From assembly GCA_030148025.1 (NCBI GenBank), contig JASBUG010000037.1:64001-128000 (forward strand): a stretch of 64,000 nucleotides of DNA. The letters are read 5' to 3'. The notes under the pieces are model-generated. The model saw nothing but the letters and a program-made list of their open reading frames with translations. It had not been told where the DNA came from and searched no databases. This DNA comes from Flavobacteriaceae bacterium. Its GTDB lineage: Bacteria > Bacteroidota > Bacteroidia > Flavobacteriales > Flavobacteriaceae. Positions 51,638 to 59,859 of the stretch are shown one piece after another; positions within the stretch are counted from its first letter, which is position 1, and the number at the start of each line of letters is the position of its first letter. The translations under genes and the position numbers were made by a program.

Positions 51638-52477
51638 ATGGCAGTACAAAATATCTCTAATTACACCTTTAGAGATACGTTTTCTTTAAGTGTTATCAAT
51701 TTAGAAAAGGCATGTGTGGTTAATGAATCGCAACAAGTAGATGCCTATAGTATTTATTGGATCAAAGACGGGAAGGGGCAATATAATGTCGATTTTAGAT
51801 CGTATGCCTTCAATGGGAGTACCTTGTTTTTTTTATCACCTGGCCAGATCTTTTCTGTCGATACCGAAAAAATTAAACTGGCTTATAAGCTCACATTTGC
51901 TCAAGATTTTTACTGTATTCAAATTCATGATAAAGAAGTGTCCTGCAATGGTGTATTGTTTAATAATATTTATGAAACACCCTTTGTAGAACCTTGTGAG
52001 AAGGATATAGCTAAATTAGATTTTATACTTGAAAATTTAATTGATGAGTTTGAATCTTCCCAAGCTGCCCAATACGATATGCTACAATCGTACTTAAAAC
52101 AATTCATCATCCATTCGGTTCGAATAAAAAAGGAGAATCATATAATTAAAGATGCTATAGAAACTAAATTGTTTAAAGATTTTAGCATTCTTGTTGAGCA
52201 AAATTTTAAAAATTTACATTCGGTCACAGATTATGCTACAAGATTAGGTGTTTCCCCAAAGTCGTTAACCAAACATTTTAAAAAGATTGGTGCCGAAACA
52301 CCTAGCGATTTTATTAAAAACCGACTTATACTAGAAGCGAAACGACAGTTAAAATATGCCGATGATACTGTAAAGCAAATTGCTTACAATTTAGGATTTA
52401 ATGACCCTGCTTATTTTAATAGATTTTTTAAAAAACAAACCTCACAGTCACCACTTCAATTTAAAAAAAGTATCTAA
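51638..52477 (+). CDS. AraC-family transcription regulator
   Basis: The 279-residue protein has an N-terminal cupin-like sensor (about residues 20-110, with YSIYWIKDGKGQYNVDF and LFFLSPGQIF). A C-terminal AraC domain follows (about 180-279): VTDYATRLGVSPKSLTKHFKK and QIAYNLGFNDPAYFNRFFKK, the two helix-turn-helix units. It abuts brnQ with no gap. Directly behind it lie two direct repeats TTTGTCCA spaced 21 bases apart and then three redox-like genes, which are its probable targets. The signal is unknown. Confidence 0.93.
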   Translation: MAVQNISNYTFRDTFSLSVINLEKACVVNESQQVDAYSIYWIKDGKGQYNVDFRSYAFNGSTLFFLSPGQIFSVDTEKIKLAYKLTFAQDFYCIQIHDKEVSCNGVLFNNIYETPFVEPCEKDIAKLDFILENLIDEFESSQAAQYDMLQSYLKQFIIHSVRIKKENHIIKDAIETKLFKDFSILVEQNFKNLHSVTDYATRLGVSPKSLTKHFKKIGAETPSDFIKNRLILEAKRQLKYADDTVKQIAYNLGFNDPAYFNRFFKKQTSQSPLQFKKSI

Positions 52478-52483
52478 TTCTAG

Positions 52484-52512
52484 TTTGTCCAAGCATTAGG
52501 AACTTTTGTCCA
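52484..52512 (+). promoter_or_regulatory. probable AraC-type operator: TTTGTCCA direct repeats 21 bp apart
   Basis: TTTGTCCA occurs at 52484-52491 and again at 52505-52512, exactly two helical turns apart. This geometry suits two AraC-domain subunits. It lies between the AraC gene and the small Cys protein gene, about 24 bases upstream of a -7-like CATCTTTG (52536-52543). Confidence 0.6.
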
Positions 52513-52568
52513 TTTTTTCAAGCACATAGGTACTGCATCTTTGCATTGTAATTATAAAACAGTGCGTT

Positions 52569-52664
52569 ATGAGAACAATACACAAAAATCAATGCCCTAA
52601 TTGTTGGGGTTATCAGGAGTATGATGAAGCATATCCAGATAGAGAGTTATGCGCATGTAAATAA
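52569..52664 (+). CDS. 31-residue Cys-rich mini-protein (CPNCWGYQEY type)
   Basis: The ORF encodes MRTIHKNQCPNCWGYQEYDE followed by AYPDRELCACK. It has two Cys pairs (C9/C12 and C28/C30), suited to binding one zinc, iron or copper ion. Longer flavobacterial proteins with the same CPNCWGxQEYD core are recalled, so this is probably a short member of that family rather than a chance ORF. It lies 22 bases before the AhpD-like gene and downstream of the AraC-type repeats. It is too short for usual gene finders. No function is known. Confidence 0.72.
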   Translation: MRTIHKNQCPNCWGYQEYDEAYPDRELCACK

Positions 52665-52686
52665 ATAACAATTAAAAATTAAAATT

Positions 52687-53244
52687 ATGAATACAAGAAT
52701 TGAAACATTAAACCCAGAAACAACAACTGGTGAAGCAAAAGAATTATTTGATGCAGTAAATAATAAGTTAGGATTTATACCAAATCTAATAAAGGTATTT
52801 GGTAATTCACCTGCGACTTTAAAATCGTATTTAAGCTTAGGTGAATTAACATCAAGCGGGAATTTCTCAAATAAATTTAGAGAGCAATTAGCCTTGGCTA
52901 TTGCTGAAGAGAATGCTTGTAATTATTGTTTATCTGCTCACACAGCTATTGGAAAAATGAATGGATTAAGCGAAGAGCAAACAGAACAAAGCAGATTAGG
53001 TTTTTCGGGTGATGCCAAGCAACAAGCAGGATTAAAATTCGCAAAAGAAGTAACTAGAAATAGAGGTCAAGTAACTTCTGAGTCAATTAAAGCTGTAAAA
53101 GAAGCAGGTTATAATGATGGTGATATTTTAGAGATCATTTTAAATGTGGTGTCAAATAGTCTTACCAATTATGTAAATCATATAGCTGAGACTGAAATCG
53201 ATTTTCCTGAAGTTAAATCTGGACAGTTTGCCATTTTAAACTAA
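52687..53244 (+). CDS. carboxymuconolactone decarboxylase / AhpD-like protein
   Basis: The 185-residue helical protein has the AhpD-type redox site in EENACNYCLSAHTAIGK (Cys-x2-Cys...His, residues about 78-86). The leading ETLNPETTTGEAKELFDAVN and KVFGNSPATLKSYL segments follow the peroxidase-related subgroup. AhpD-type enzymes reduce peroxides or serve as disulfide adaptors; a decarboxylase role is unlikely given the intact CxxC. It is followed 20 bases later by the cupredoxin-like gene, and the mini-protein gene precedes it, so the three are probably one unit under the AraC regulator. Confidence 0.93.
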   Translation: MNTRIETLNPETTTGEAKELFDAVNNKLGFIPNLIKVFGNSPATLKSYLSLGELTSSGNFSNKFREQLALAIAEENACNYCLSAHTAIGKMNGLSEEQTEQSRLGFSGDAKQQAGLKFAKEVTRNRGQVTSESIKAVKEAGYNDGDILEIILNVVSNSLTNYVNHIAETEIDFPEVKSGQFAILN

Positions 53245-53264
53245 ATAATTACTAACTATAAATA

Positions 53265-53636
53265 ATGAAGAAAATGAAAAAAGTAATCGCAATGGTACTA
53301 TTGGTAGTAGGTGTAAGTTTTACAGCTACAGCTCAAAAAGTAAAAACAGTGTCTTTAGAGCAAACCAAAGGAGAGTTTACTCAAAAATCTATTACACTAT
53401 CTGAAGGAACTTATATGTTTGAGATTTCAAATAATGGCGTAGGACATGATGTTGGATTTGTTTTAGCTCCAAAAGGAATGACAGATGAAGCACACCATAT
53501 TAAAGAAGCATATGTTACATCTATGGTTAAGACAAACTCAAAGTCTACATCAAAAAAGGTGAAACTTAAAAAGGGAGAATATGTGTATTTCTGCCCTTTA
53601 AACCCAACACCTCAATATACTTTAGTTGTTAAGTAA
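53265..53636 (+). CDS. secreted cupredoxin-like protein
   Basis: The 123-residue protein has a signal peptide (to about residue 23, FTATA then QKV) and one beta-sandwich domain. VGHDVGFVL and GEYVYFCPLNPTPQYTLVV are in the places of the blue-copper His and Cys loops. The C-terminal loop has Cys but Gln where the second His would be, and no Met follows, so the type 1 copper site is probably altered or incomplete. A second ATG 3 codons in is also possible. It closes the AhpD unit and precedes a strong terminator. Confidence 0.82.
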   Translation: MKKMKKVIAMVLLVVGVSFTATAQKVKTVSLEQTKGEFTQKSITLSEGTYMFEISNNGVGHDVGFVLAPKGMTDEAHHIKEAYVTSMVKTNSKSTSKKVKLKKGEYVYFCPLNPTPQYTLVVK

Positions 53637-53660
53637 AGAGTTGTTTAGATTGATTAATGT

Positions 53661-53690
53661 GGAAAAGCGAACCTTTAAGGTTCGCTTTTT
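53661..53690. terminator. bidirectional terminator after the cupredoxin-like gene
   Basis: AAAAGCGAACCTT (53663-53675) and AAGGTTCGCTTTT (53677-53689) are perfect inverted repeats with extra T on the right. The convergent ACT-like gene ends at 53691. Confidence 0.88.
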
Positions 53691-54347
53691 TTATTTCTTC
53701 AATCTTTTTATCGCCGAAAACGCTTTGTCTACAAAATCGTCTTCTACCAAAATGGTAAACTCGTTGGTGGTTGAAACCACTTCGTATAGTATAATACCTT
53801 CCCAGGCTAAACGTTTAAAAAAGTGATAGTATAATCCTGCAATTTTTGAGTTCTCTTCTGGAAGATTAATACTAATAGCAGAAAGTCCGCCTTGAACAGC
53901 AATAAAGGTTTCGTCTTTAAAACAGTCCATAATAAAAGGTTTTAAACTACTTGAGATAATAATATTGCTTTCGTGAATACCTCTGGTAAACGTATAAAAC
54001 AGTTTTGATTGCCCTTTGACTTTTTCCAGTATTTTAGAATGATTGTGTATTAAGGTATGTGAGTTCTTTACTGTAAAATCGGTTAGGTTAGAACGCACAG
54101 TAATGTCTCCCAGATTATTAATTATCTTTCTCATTTTAAGAGAATGACCAGGTACCATTGGTGAATTATAACGACGTAGCGCCATCATAATAGCGCCAGA
54201 TTTTATAGGTTTCTTTAGCATTTCTCCAATTGGAGCCTGCAACTCTTCAGCAAGAGCACTATAATTAATGATACCTCTAGATAAGGCTTCTTCTAAATAG
54301 GGTTGTGTTATTAGGATGTCTTCGACGCAGCTAGCAATGGTTCTCAT
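53691..54347 (-). CDS. ACT-like domain protein, divergent from aspartate kinase
   Basis: In this 218-residue protein the first 60 residues are helical (ASCVEDILITQPYLEEALSRG). The end (about 135-215, containing GGLSAISINLPEENSKIAGL and LVEDDFVDKAFSAIKRL) has the strand-helix-strand-strand-helix-strand spacing of the ACT domains in aspartate kinases. It has no kinase motif. It is transcribed away from lysC across a 102-base gap. An amino-acid-sensing regulator or partner of aspartate kinase is the simplest guess. No named family was recognised with certainty. Confidence 0.78.
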   Translation of the reverse strand: MRTIASCVEDILITQPYLEEALSRGIINYSALAEELQAPIGEMLKKPIKSGAIMMALRRYNSPMVPGHSLKMRKIINNLGDITVRSNLTDFTVKNSHTLIHNHSKILEKVKGQSKLFYTFTRGIHESNIIISSSLKPFIMDCFKDETFIAVQGGLSAISINLPEENSKIAGLYYHFFKRLAWEGIILYEVVSTTNEFTILVEDDFVDKAFSAIKRLKK

Positions 54348-54422
54348 TGTGTTAAATATTTAACATTACGTGCAAATTTACATTAATTTATTTAAAAATA
54401 ACGCTTTAGTTAAGATGGTAAT

Positions 54423-54430
54423 TAGTTTTG
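54423..54430 (+). promoter_or_regulatory. aspartate kinase -7 promoter element
   Basis: TAGTTTTG matches TAnnTTTG and lies 19 bases before the ATG at 54450. Confidence 0.5.
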
Positions 54431-54449
54431 TGTCATAAATAAATGGAAG

Positions 54450-55769
54450 ATGCAAGTTTTAAAATTTGGAGGAACCTCGGTTGGTTCTATTGAAAATATA
54501 AATAATGTTAAGAATATTATTAATGATGGTAAGCCAAAGGTTATTGTGCTTTCTGCAATGTCTGGAACTACCAATGCTTTAGTGCGTATTTCAAATTATA
54601 TAAAAAATGGTCGTCCAGAAAAAGCAATTGAGCAAATAAACGAATTACACGTTCACTATTTTAAAACCGTAGATAGTTTGTTAACTGATAAAGCCTTAAA
54701 TCAAGATGTTAAAAACTACATTAATACCATCTTTAATTTTTTGGTTGACAGTACATACGAATCGCATTCCATATTACTTGAAAACAAAATTGTAGCACAA
54801 GGGGAATTGTTGTCAACGTATATATTCAATTGTTTTTTAACTCAGGAGGGAATTAGTTCTGCACTATTACCTGCCCTTAGTTTTATGCGTATCGATAAAA
54901 CAAACGAACCTGATTTTTTCTATATAAAACAGCATTTTGAAATGATGTTTAACAAAGTGCCCGAAGCTACAGTATATATTACTCAAGGATTTATCTGTAT
55001 AGACGATGCTGGTAATATCTCAAACCTTCAAAGAGGAGGAAGCGATTATACTGCGACCATACTTGGAGCGGCTATTAATGCTGATGAGGTGCAAATTTGG
55101 ACAGATATAGACGGGATGCATAATAACGATCCGCGTCATGTGGAGAATACCAGGCCTATAAAAAATTTATCGTACGATGAAGCAGCAGAACTTGCCTATT
55201 TTGGTGCAAAGATCTTGCATCCGCAAACTATTACTCCGGTTAGGGCTGATAATATTCCGGTACGGTTAAAAAACACCATGAATCCAGATGCGCATGGAAC
55301 TTTAATCACAAACAATTATTCTGAAAATGGGATTAAGGCCATTGCTGCTAAAGATCATATTACTGCTATCAAAATTAAATCTGGGCGCATGCTAAATGCT
55401 CATGGATTTTTAAAGAAAGTGTTTGAGGTTTTTGAGGTGTATGAGACACCAATTGATATGATTACAACCTCGGAAGTAGCAATATCTTTAACTATTGACG
55501 ACGATTCCAATATTGATAAAATTGTTACAGAGCTTGAAAAATTTGCTGCTATTGAAGTTGACACTAATCAAAGTATAGTTTGTCTGGTTGGGCATTCTAT
55601 AGTACATCACCCAGATACCTTTAAGCTATTTCAGGTATTACAAGATGTGAAAATAAGAATGATCTCGTATGGGGGGAGTAACAATAATATATCATTGCTG
55701 GTGCCTACTGTTGAAAAAGTAGCAACACTGGCGCGATTACAAGACTATATTTTTAGGCTTATTGCTTAA
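54450..55769 (+). CDS. lysC: aspartate kinase
   Basis: This is the first enzyme of the lysine/threonine/methionine family of pathways; it phosphorylates aspartate. The 439-residue monofunctional protein shows the start MQVLKFGGTSVGS, the signature in QRGGSDYTATILGAAI and IWTDIDGMHNNDPR, and the regulatory block YDEAAELAYFGAKILHP. Two C-terminal ACT-type domains (about residues 290-439) are expected to bind inhibitor amino acids. No homoserine dehydrogenase is fused. The divergent ACT-like gene may be linked. Confidence 0.96.
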   Translation: MQVLKFGGTSVGSIENINNVKNIINDGKPKVIVLSAMSGTTNALVRISNYIKNGRPEKAIEQINELHVHYFKTVDSLLTDKALNQDVKNYINTIFNFLVDSTYESHSILLENKIVAQGELLSTYIFNCFLTQEGISSALLPALSFMRIDKTNEPDFFYIKQHFEMMFNKVPEATVYITQGFICIDDAGNISNLQRGGSDYTATILGAAINADEVQIWTDIDGMHNNDPRHVENTRPIKNLSYDEAAELAYFGAKILHPQTITPVRADNIPVRLKNTMNPDAHGTLITNNYSENGIKAIAAKDHITAIKIKSGRMLNAHGFLKKVFEVFEVYETPIDMITTSEVAISLTIDDDSNIDKIVTELEKFAAIEVDTNQSIVCLVGHSIVHHPDTFKLFQVLQDVKIRMISYGGSNNNISLLVPTVEKVATLARLQDYIFRLIA

Positions 55770-55789
55770 TTAAATTGAGTTGTTTAGTT

Positions 55790-55820
55790 AAAAAAGACTG
55801 TAGTTTACAGTCTTTTTTTT
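55790..55820. terminator. bidirectional terminator between lysC and gldD
   Basis: AAAAAGACTGTA (55791-55802) and TACAGTCTTTTT (55806-55817) form a perfect stem with a short loop and a T8 run. Confidence 0.88.
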
Positions 55821-56394
55821 ATTCATTCCAACGAATGGTTTCCATAATATGTTGGATGTCCTTTTTTAAGTAATGTGCTGCTGGTAGAATGGAGTCGTAA
55901 TTAGGTTTAGCATAAAAGTAGAGCGATCCAGTTACAAAATGGTTTACACTATCTGTAACATAAAATTGCGACTGTGAAGCGGCATTGCCACCTACCTCAT
56001 AAAACATGCCGTAGACCTTTCGCTCTTCATTAATATAAGGTTGTTCAGTAATCTCATCAGCTTTTTGTGAATGCTTTTGAGTAAGGTTTTGAGCATCTCT
56101 TAAGTAAAGCTCCAAATTGTTATTGGTTATTTTTTTATAAGTTATATAAATAGTGCCTTTTAAAGGAGGATAGGTAATGTCTATACCGTAGGTGTTTTGA
56201 TCTTGCGATACCCTTAGGTTACTTACATCTGTGGCAAACATGTTTTTTTCAAAAGTAAAAGGTAAACTTGTTTGCGTTGAAATGTATTCTTGATTTGGAT
56301 ATTCTAAACGCAAATATGCTTTAGGTTTTGGTGTAGGGTCATCTCCACAGGAGATACAGCAAAAAACTAATAAAATTAAAACGACATTTTTCAT
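55819..56394 (-). CDS. gldD: gliding motility lipoprotein GldD
   Basis: This 191-residue lipoprotein (signal MKNVVLILLVFCCISC) has the GldD landmark KPKAYLRLEYPNQEYIS and a domain ending KKDIQHIMETIRWNE. GldD is required for gliding and for type IX secretion in Flavobacterium johnsoniae, acting on the periplasmic side. The start codon lies directly after the gldE stop. The gene order mutY-ssb-gldE-gldD matches the known flavobacterial cluster. Confidence 0.94.
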   Translation of the reverse strand: MKNVVLILLVFCCISCGDDPTPKPKAYLRLEYPNQEYISTQTSLPFTFEKNMFATDVSNLRVSQDQNTYGIDITYPPLKGTIYITYKKITNNNLELYLRDAQNLTQKHSQKADEITEQPYINEERKVYGMFYEVGGNAASQSQFYVTDSVNHFVTGSLYFYAKPNYDSILPAAHYLKKDIQHIMETIRWNE

Positions 56395-57723
56395 TTAGCT
56401 GATAGTGATCTTTACTTGTTTGATACGTTTTTTATCAAGAGCCTCAATAGTAAAAACGTAATTTTTAAAATTTATTTTGCTGTCTAATTTAGGAAAGCTA
56501 CCCGATATTTCAAGTACAAATCCAGCAATGGTTTCTGCTTCTCCTTTTTCTAACTCAAAAACAGACTCATCTTCAAGTTTTATTATGCGATAAAAATCTT
56601 TTAAGGTTGTTTTACCCTCAAAAACAAAATTGTGGTCATCCAGTTTTGAGTAGATAAGATCGTCATCATCAAACTCATCACTTATATCTCCAACAATTTC
56701 TTCAATAACATCTTCTAAAGAAACAATGCCCGAAGTACCGCCATATTCGTCTACTACTACTGCTAAGTGAACTTTTTTCTCTTGAAATTCCTGCATTAGA
56801 TCGTCCAGTTTTTTGTTTTCAGGAACGAAAAAAGGTTCACGTAATAAGGTTGTCCAATCAAATAACTTTTTGTCAATATGAGGTAATAGATCTTTAACAT
56901 ACAAAATACCAACAACCGTATCGACATTGTCTTCATATACTGGGATTCTAGAATACCCATTTTTAATGATCTCTGGCATAATTTGCGCATACTTAGCACT
57001 TTTTTCTAACGCAAAAATATCTATACGTGGTCGCATTACCTGTTTAGTGTCTGTATTACCAAACGAAACAATACCCTGCAAAATTTTATGTTCTTCGGTA
57101 GTAGTGTCTTCAACGCTGGTAAGTTCCAAGGCTTGCGATAATTGATCAACACTTAAATTTGATTTTTGCTTCCCCAACTTGTTGTGAATAACATGGGTCA
57201 TACTTTGCATAGGCAAACTTATAGGCGAGAAAATAGTATCGAGTACTTTAAGCGGATATGCCATGAATTTTGAGAATTTCACATTATTTCTACTGGCATA
57301 GACCTTTGGTAAAATTTCTCCAAAAAGGAGTATCAAAAAGGTGGCTACAATAACTTTTAAAAAGAATACTAAGTTTACTTGAAAAAAGTAAAAGTCGATA
57401 ACCGAATTGATGCCTTCAAACAACACATCGCTTATTGATGCAAACAGGATAACAATGGCAATGTTTATAAAATTATTGGCTACTAAAATGGTGGCCAACA
57501 ATTTTTTTGGGCGTTCTAAAAGTTTCGTAATTATTTCAATAGGTTTGGACGATTCTTCTTTAGCAGTGTCAAGGTCTGTTTGAGTGAGTGAAAACAAAGC
57601 TACCTCTGCTCCAGATATTAATGCAGAGCATAACAATAAGGCAAATAAAAATATAAAACCCCAAACCAGGGAAAAGTTAATTGCAAAAAGAGAAATTAAT
57701 AAACTTATGGGCTCAGGATCCAA
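56395..57723 (-). CDS. gldE: gliding motility-associated membrane protein GldE
   Basis: The 442-residue protein has an N-terminal DUF21/CorC-type membrane domain (about residues 8-190, four helices, SALISGAEVALFSLT). Two CBS domains follow (about 210-335, TDTKQVMRPRIDIFAL and VDEYGGTSGIVSLEDVIEEIV), then a C-terminal CorC/HlyC transporter domain (about 350-440). GldE is a hemolysin-C-family homologue needed in some backgrounds for gliding motility and partners with GldD. The genes abut, so translation is coupled. Confidence 0.94.
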   Translation of the reverse strand: MDPEPISLLISLFAINFSLVWGFIFLFALLLCSALISGAEVALFSLTQTDLDTAKEESSKPIEIITKLLERPKKLLATILVANNFINIAIVILFASISDVLFEGINSVIDFYFFQVNLVFFLKVIVATFLILLFGEILPKVYASRNNVKFSKFMAYPLKVLDTIFSPISLPMQSMTHVIHNKLGKQKSNLSVDQLSQALELTSVEDTTTEEHKILQGIVSFGNTDTKQVMRPRIDIFALEKSAKYAQIMPEIIKNGYSRIPVYEDNVDTVVGILYVKDLLPHIDKKLFDWTTLLREPFFVPENKKLDDLMQEFQEKKVHLAVVVDEYGGTSGIVSLEDVIEEIVGDISDEFDDDDLIYSKLDDHNFVFEGKTTLKDFYRIIKLEDESVFELEKGEAETIAGFVLEISGSFPKLDSKINFKNYVFTIEALDKKRIKQVKITIS

Positions 57724-57744
57724 ATCTAATAGTGTTGGTTAATA

Positions 57745-58194
57745 TTAAAATGGTAAATCATCATTTTCGTCACCAATAGGCTCATTCACTACATTCTGGT
57801 TTGAATTGGTTGTTGGTTCAGGTCGAGGTGCAACGGTGCCTGTGGCAGCACTTTCATTTTTAGTTGTTAAAAAGGTAAACTCATTGCATTGAATTTCGGT
57901 AGAAAAACGATCCATACCTTTATCGTCTTGCCACTTGCGGGTTTTTATGCGTCCTTCAATATAGACCTTATCACCTTTGCTTAAATACTTTTCACAAATT
58001 TCGGCGGCTTTATTTCTCACCACAATATTATGCCATTCAGTATTGGTAACACGTTCATTAGTTTGTTTGTTTACATAAGTTTCGTTGGTAGCTAATGGAA
58101 AACGACCAATACAGCCACCACCTTCAAAATAATGCATTTTAACTTCATCTCCTAAATGCCCAATCAGCATTACTTTATTTAATGTACCCGACAT
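57745..58194 (-). CDS. ssb: single-stranded DNA-binding protein
   Basis: The 149-residue protein starts MSGTLNKVMLIGHLGDEV, with an OB-fold containing TEWHNIVVRNKAAEICEKYL and KGDKVYIEGRIKTRKWQDDKG. The flexible tail ends in DENDDLPF, the acidic tip that recruits replication and repair proteins. It is usually an essential housekeeping SSB. A promoter element lies upstream at 58214-58221, so ssb and gldE-gldD may be transcribed independently of mutY. Confidence 0.96.
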   Translation of the reverse strand: MSGTLNKVMLIGHLGDEVKMHYFEGGGCIGRFPLATNETYVNKQTNERVTNTEWHNIVVRNKAAEICEKYLSKGDKVYIEGRIKTRKWQDDKGMDRFSTEIQCNEFTFLTTKNESAATGTVAPRPEPTTNSNQNVVNEPIGDENDDLPF

Positions 58195-58213
58195 ATGTGT
58201 TTGTTTTTCACCA

Positions 58214-58221
58214 CAAAATTA
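58214..58221 (-). promoter_or_regulatory. ssb -7 promoter element
   Basis: The minus strand reads TAATTTTG, matching TAnnTTTG, 19 bases before the ssb ATG. Confidence 0.5.
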
Positions 58222-58262
58222 GTGGTTTTAAAATTGATTTATTTAAAAGTACTAAAAAAGCA

Positions 58263-59303
58263 TTAAAAATTATAGGCATCAATAAAGTTTCCTATTAATA
58301 TAGGTACAGGATATGTGCTTATCTGTGAAACAGAAATCCCAGTTTCTGGTAGTTTGTTAGTTTCAATTATCCAGAACTTGGTATATAAATGCTGATGTGA
58401 TAATTTATGAATAATGTCAATACTATTATATAAGGTAATGGTATATGAAGCACCGTTTACTAAAGTTTTAAATACCTTATTGTTTTGAAGCGTTTTGGCG
58501 GTAATACTCTTTTCTGTTTCTATTAAGGGAAACTGATACAGGTTTTGCCATATGCCTTTACCCAAACGTTGTTGCAAAATGGTTTTTTGATCACTTGAGA
58601 GAAACACCAAAAAATTAAAATGTTTCTTCGTTATTTTGGTTTTCTTAAGTTTTACTGGAAGTTCCAGTATTTGCTGTTTTGCAAGGGCAAAGCAGCTATT
58701 GTTTAATGGGCAGGTATTACAATCAGGATTCGCTGGTTTGCATTGTATGGCACCAAATTCCATTATAGCTTGATTATAATCACCAATGTTGTTTTTTGGT
58801 AAGAGTGATTGAGCAAGTGTTTTAAACTCTTTTATTCCTTTTGTAGAATTAATAGGAGTAGATATTCCAAAATATCGAGATAATACGCGATAAACATTAC
58901 CATCTACTACCGCAGCTGGTTCATTATAACAAATAGAAGCAATGGCACTAGCAGTATAATCACCAACACCTTTTAAATGCAATAACTCTTTATATGTTTC
59001 CGGGAAAACACCTTTTAAATCGTTTGCAATATACTTTGCCGAGTAGTGTAAATTACGTGCTCTGGAATAATAACCTAGTCCTTGCCATAACTTTAAAACA
59101 TCATTTTCATCGGCATTTGCAAGGTCAAAAACAGTGGGAAATTGATTTACAAAAGCTTCATAATATGGTAACCCTTGCTTAATTTGTGTTTGCTGCAAAA
59201 TAATTTCTGACAACCAGATATAATAAGGATTTTTAGTTTGTCTCCAAGGAAGACTTCTCTTACTTGTTGAGTACCAGTTTGTTAAAGTTTTTGTAAATTT
59301 CAT
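58263..59303 (-). CDS. mutY: A/G-specific adenine DNA glycosylase
   Basis: MutY removes adenine mispaired with 8-oxoguanine. The 346-residue protein has SEIILQQTQIKQGLPYY (catalytic Glu), LKGVGDYTASAIASI (helix-hairpin-helix), VVDGNVYRVLSRYF (catalytic Asp) and the [4Fe-4S] ligands Cys-x6-Cys-x2-Cys-x5-Cys in the CKPANPDCNTCPLNNSC segment. A C-terminal NUDIX-like domain (about 230-346) recognises 8-oxoguanine. It is divergent from the HU gene. Confidence 0.96.
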   Translation of the reverse strand: MKFTKTLTNWYSTSKRSLPWRQTKNPYYIWLSEIILQQTQIKQGLPYYEAFVNQFPTVFDLANADENDVLKLWQGLGYYSRARNLHYSAKYIANDLKGVFPETYKELLHLKGVGDYTASAIASICYNEPAAVVDGNVYRVLSRYFGISTPINSTKGIKEFKTLAQSLLPKNNIGDYNQAIMEFGAIQCKPANPDCNTCPLNNSCFALAKQQILELPVKLKKTKITKKHFNFLVFLSSDQKTILQQRLGKGIWQNLYQFPLIETEKSITAKTLQNNKVFKTLVNGASYTITLYNSIDIIHKLSHQHLYTKFWIIETNKLPETGISVSQISTYPVPILIGNFIDAYNF

Positions 59304-59322
59304 ATTGTACTTATATGAAGCG

Positions 59323-59330
59323 CAAAAATA
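59323..59330 (-). promoter_or_regulatory. mutY -7 promoter element
   Basis: The minus strand reads TATTTTTG, matching TAnnTTTG, 19 bases before the mutY ATG. Confidence 0.5.
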
Positions 59331-59364
59331 AACGTTTATTGGGTTAAAATTTAATGAATTAGGC

Positions 59365-59396
59365 TTGAAATATTGAATTTAAAATACATATATTTG
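59365..59396 (+). promoter_or_regulatory. HU gene promoter (TTG-N21-TATATTTG)
   Basis: TTG at 59365-59367 precedes TATATTTG at 59389-59396 by 21 bases, matching the TTG-N17-23-TAnnTTTG pattern. The ATG is at 59439. Confidence 0.7.
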
Positions 59397-59438
59397 CAAC
59401 CCTTATAATTAATAGATAACCCTAAAAAATAATTAATA

Positions 59439-59729
59439 ATGACGAAGGCTGATATAGTAGCGAAGATTTCTGAGAAATTAGGAATTGAAAAAGGAGATGT
59501 ACAAGCAACTGTAGAAACATTTATGAGTGAAGTTAAAACTTCTTTAGAAGGTGGAGATAACGTTTACCTAAGAGGATTTGGAAGTTTTATCATCAAAACA
59601 AGAGCAGAAAAAACAGGTAGAAATATTTCAAAAAATACGACTATTAAAATACCTGCTCACAACATTCCAGCATTTAAACCAGCTAAGGTTTTTGTAGAAG
59701 GTGTAAAAGCTAATGTTGAAGTAAAGTAA
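59439..59729 (+). CDS. hup: HU-family DNA-binding protein
   Basis: The 96-residue protein has the HU/IHF dimer core (MTKADIVAKISEKLGIEKG, helices) and the DNA-binding arms around RGFGSFIIKTRAEKTGRNIS and TIKIPAHNIPAFKPAKVF. It bends and compacts the nucleoid. It is divergent from mutY and 36 bases upstream of a 30-codon ORF, with which it is probably co-transcribed. Confidence 0.96.
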   Translation: MTKADIVAKISEKLGIEKGDVQATVETFMSEVKTSLEGGDNVYLRGFGSFIIKTRAEKTGRNISKNTTIKIPAHNIPAFKPAKVFVEGVKANVEVK

Positions 59730-59765
59730 ACATTAAAAAAAGTATTAATTTAAAAAGCATTATTT

Positions 59766-59858
59766 ATGCCAAGTGGTAAAAAAAGAAAAAGACACAAGGT
59801 AGCTACGCATAAGCGTAAAAAAAGAAGACGAGCTAATCGTCACAAAAAAAACAAATAA
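59766..59858 (+). CDS. AURKAIP1/COX24-domain mini-protein (very basic, 30 residues)
   Basis: The ORF encodes MPSGKKRKRHKVATHKRKKR followed by RRANRHKKNK, almost all Lys, Arg and His. This is the COX24_C/AURKAIP1 pattern that occurs as a stand-alone 30-residue protein in Bacteroidota and, fused, in the mitochondrial small-subunit protein mS38; mycobacterial bS22 is a similar short rRNA-binding protein. A ribosomal or rRNA-binding role is therefore likely. It is missed by ordinary ORF cut-offs. It ends one base before a strong palindromic terminator. Confidence 0.88.
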   Translation: MPSGKKRKRHKVATHKRKKRRRANRHKKNK

Positions 59859-59859
59859 G

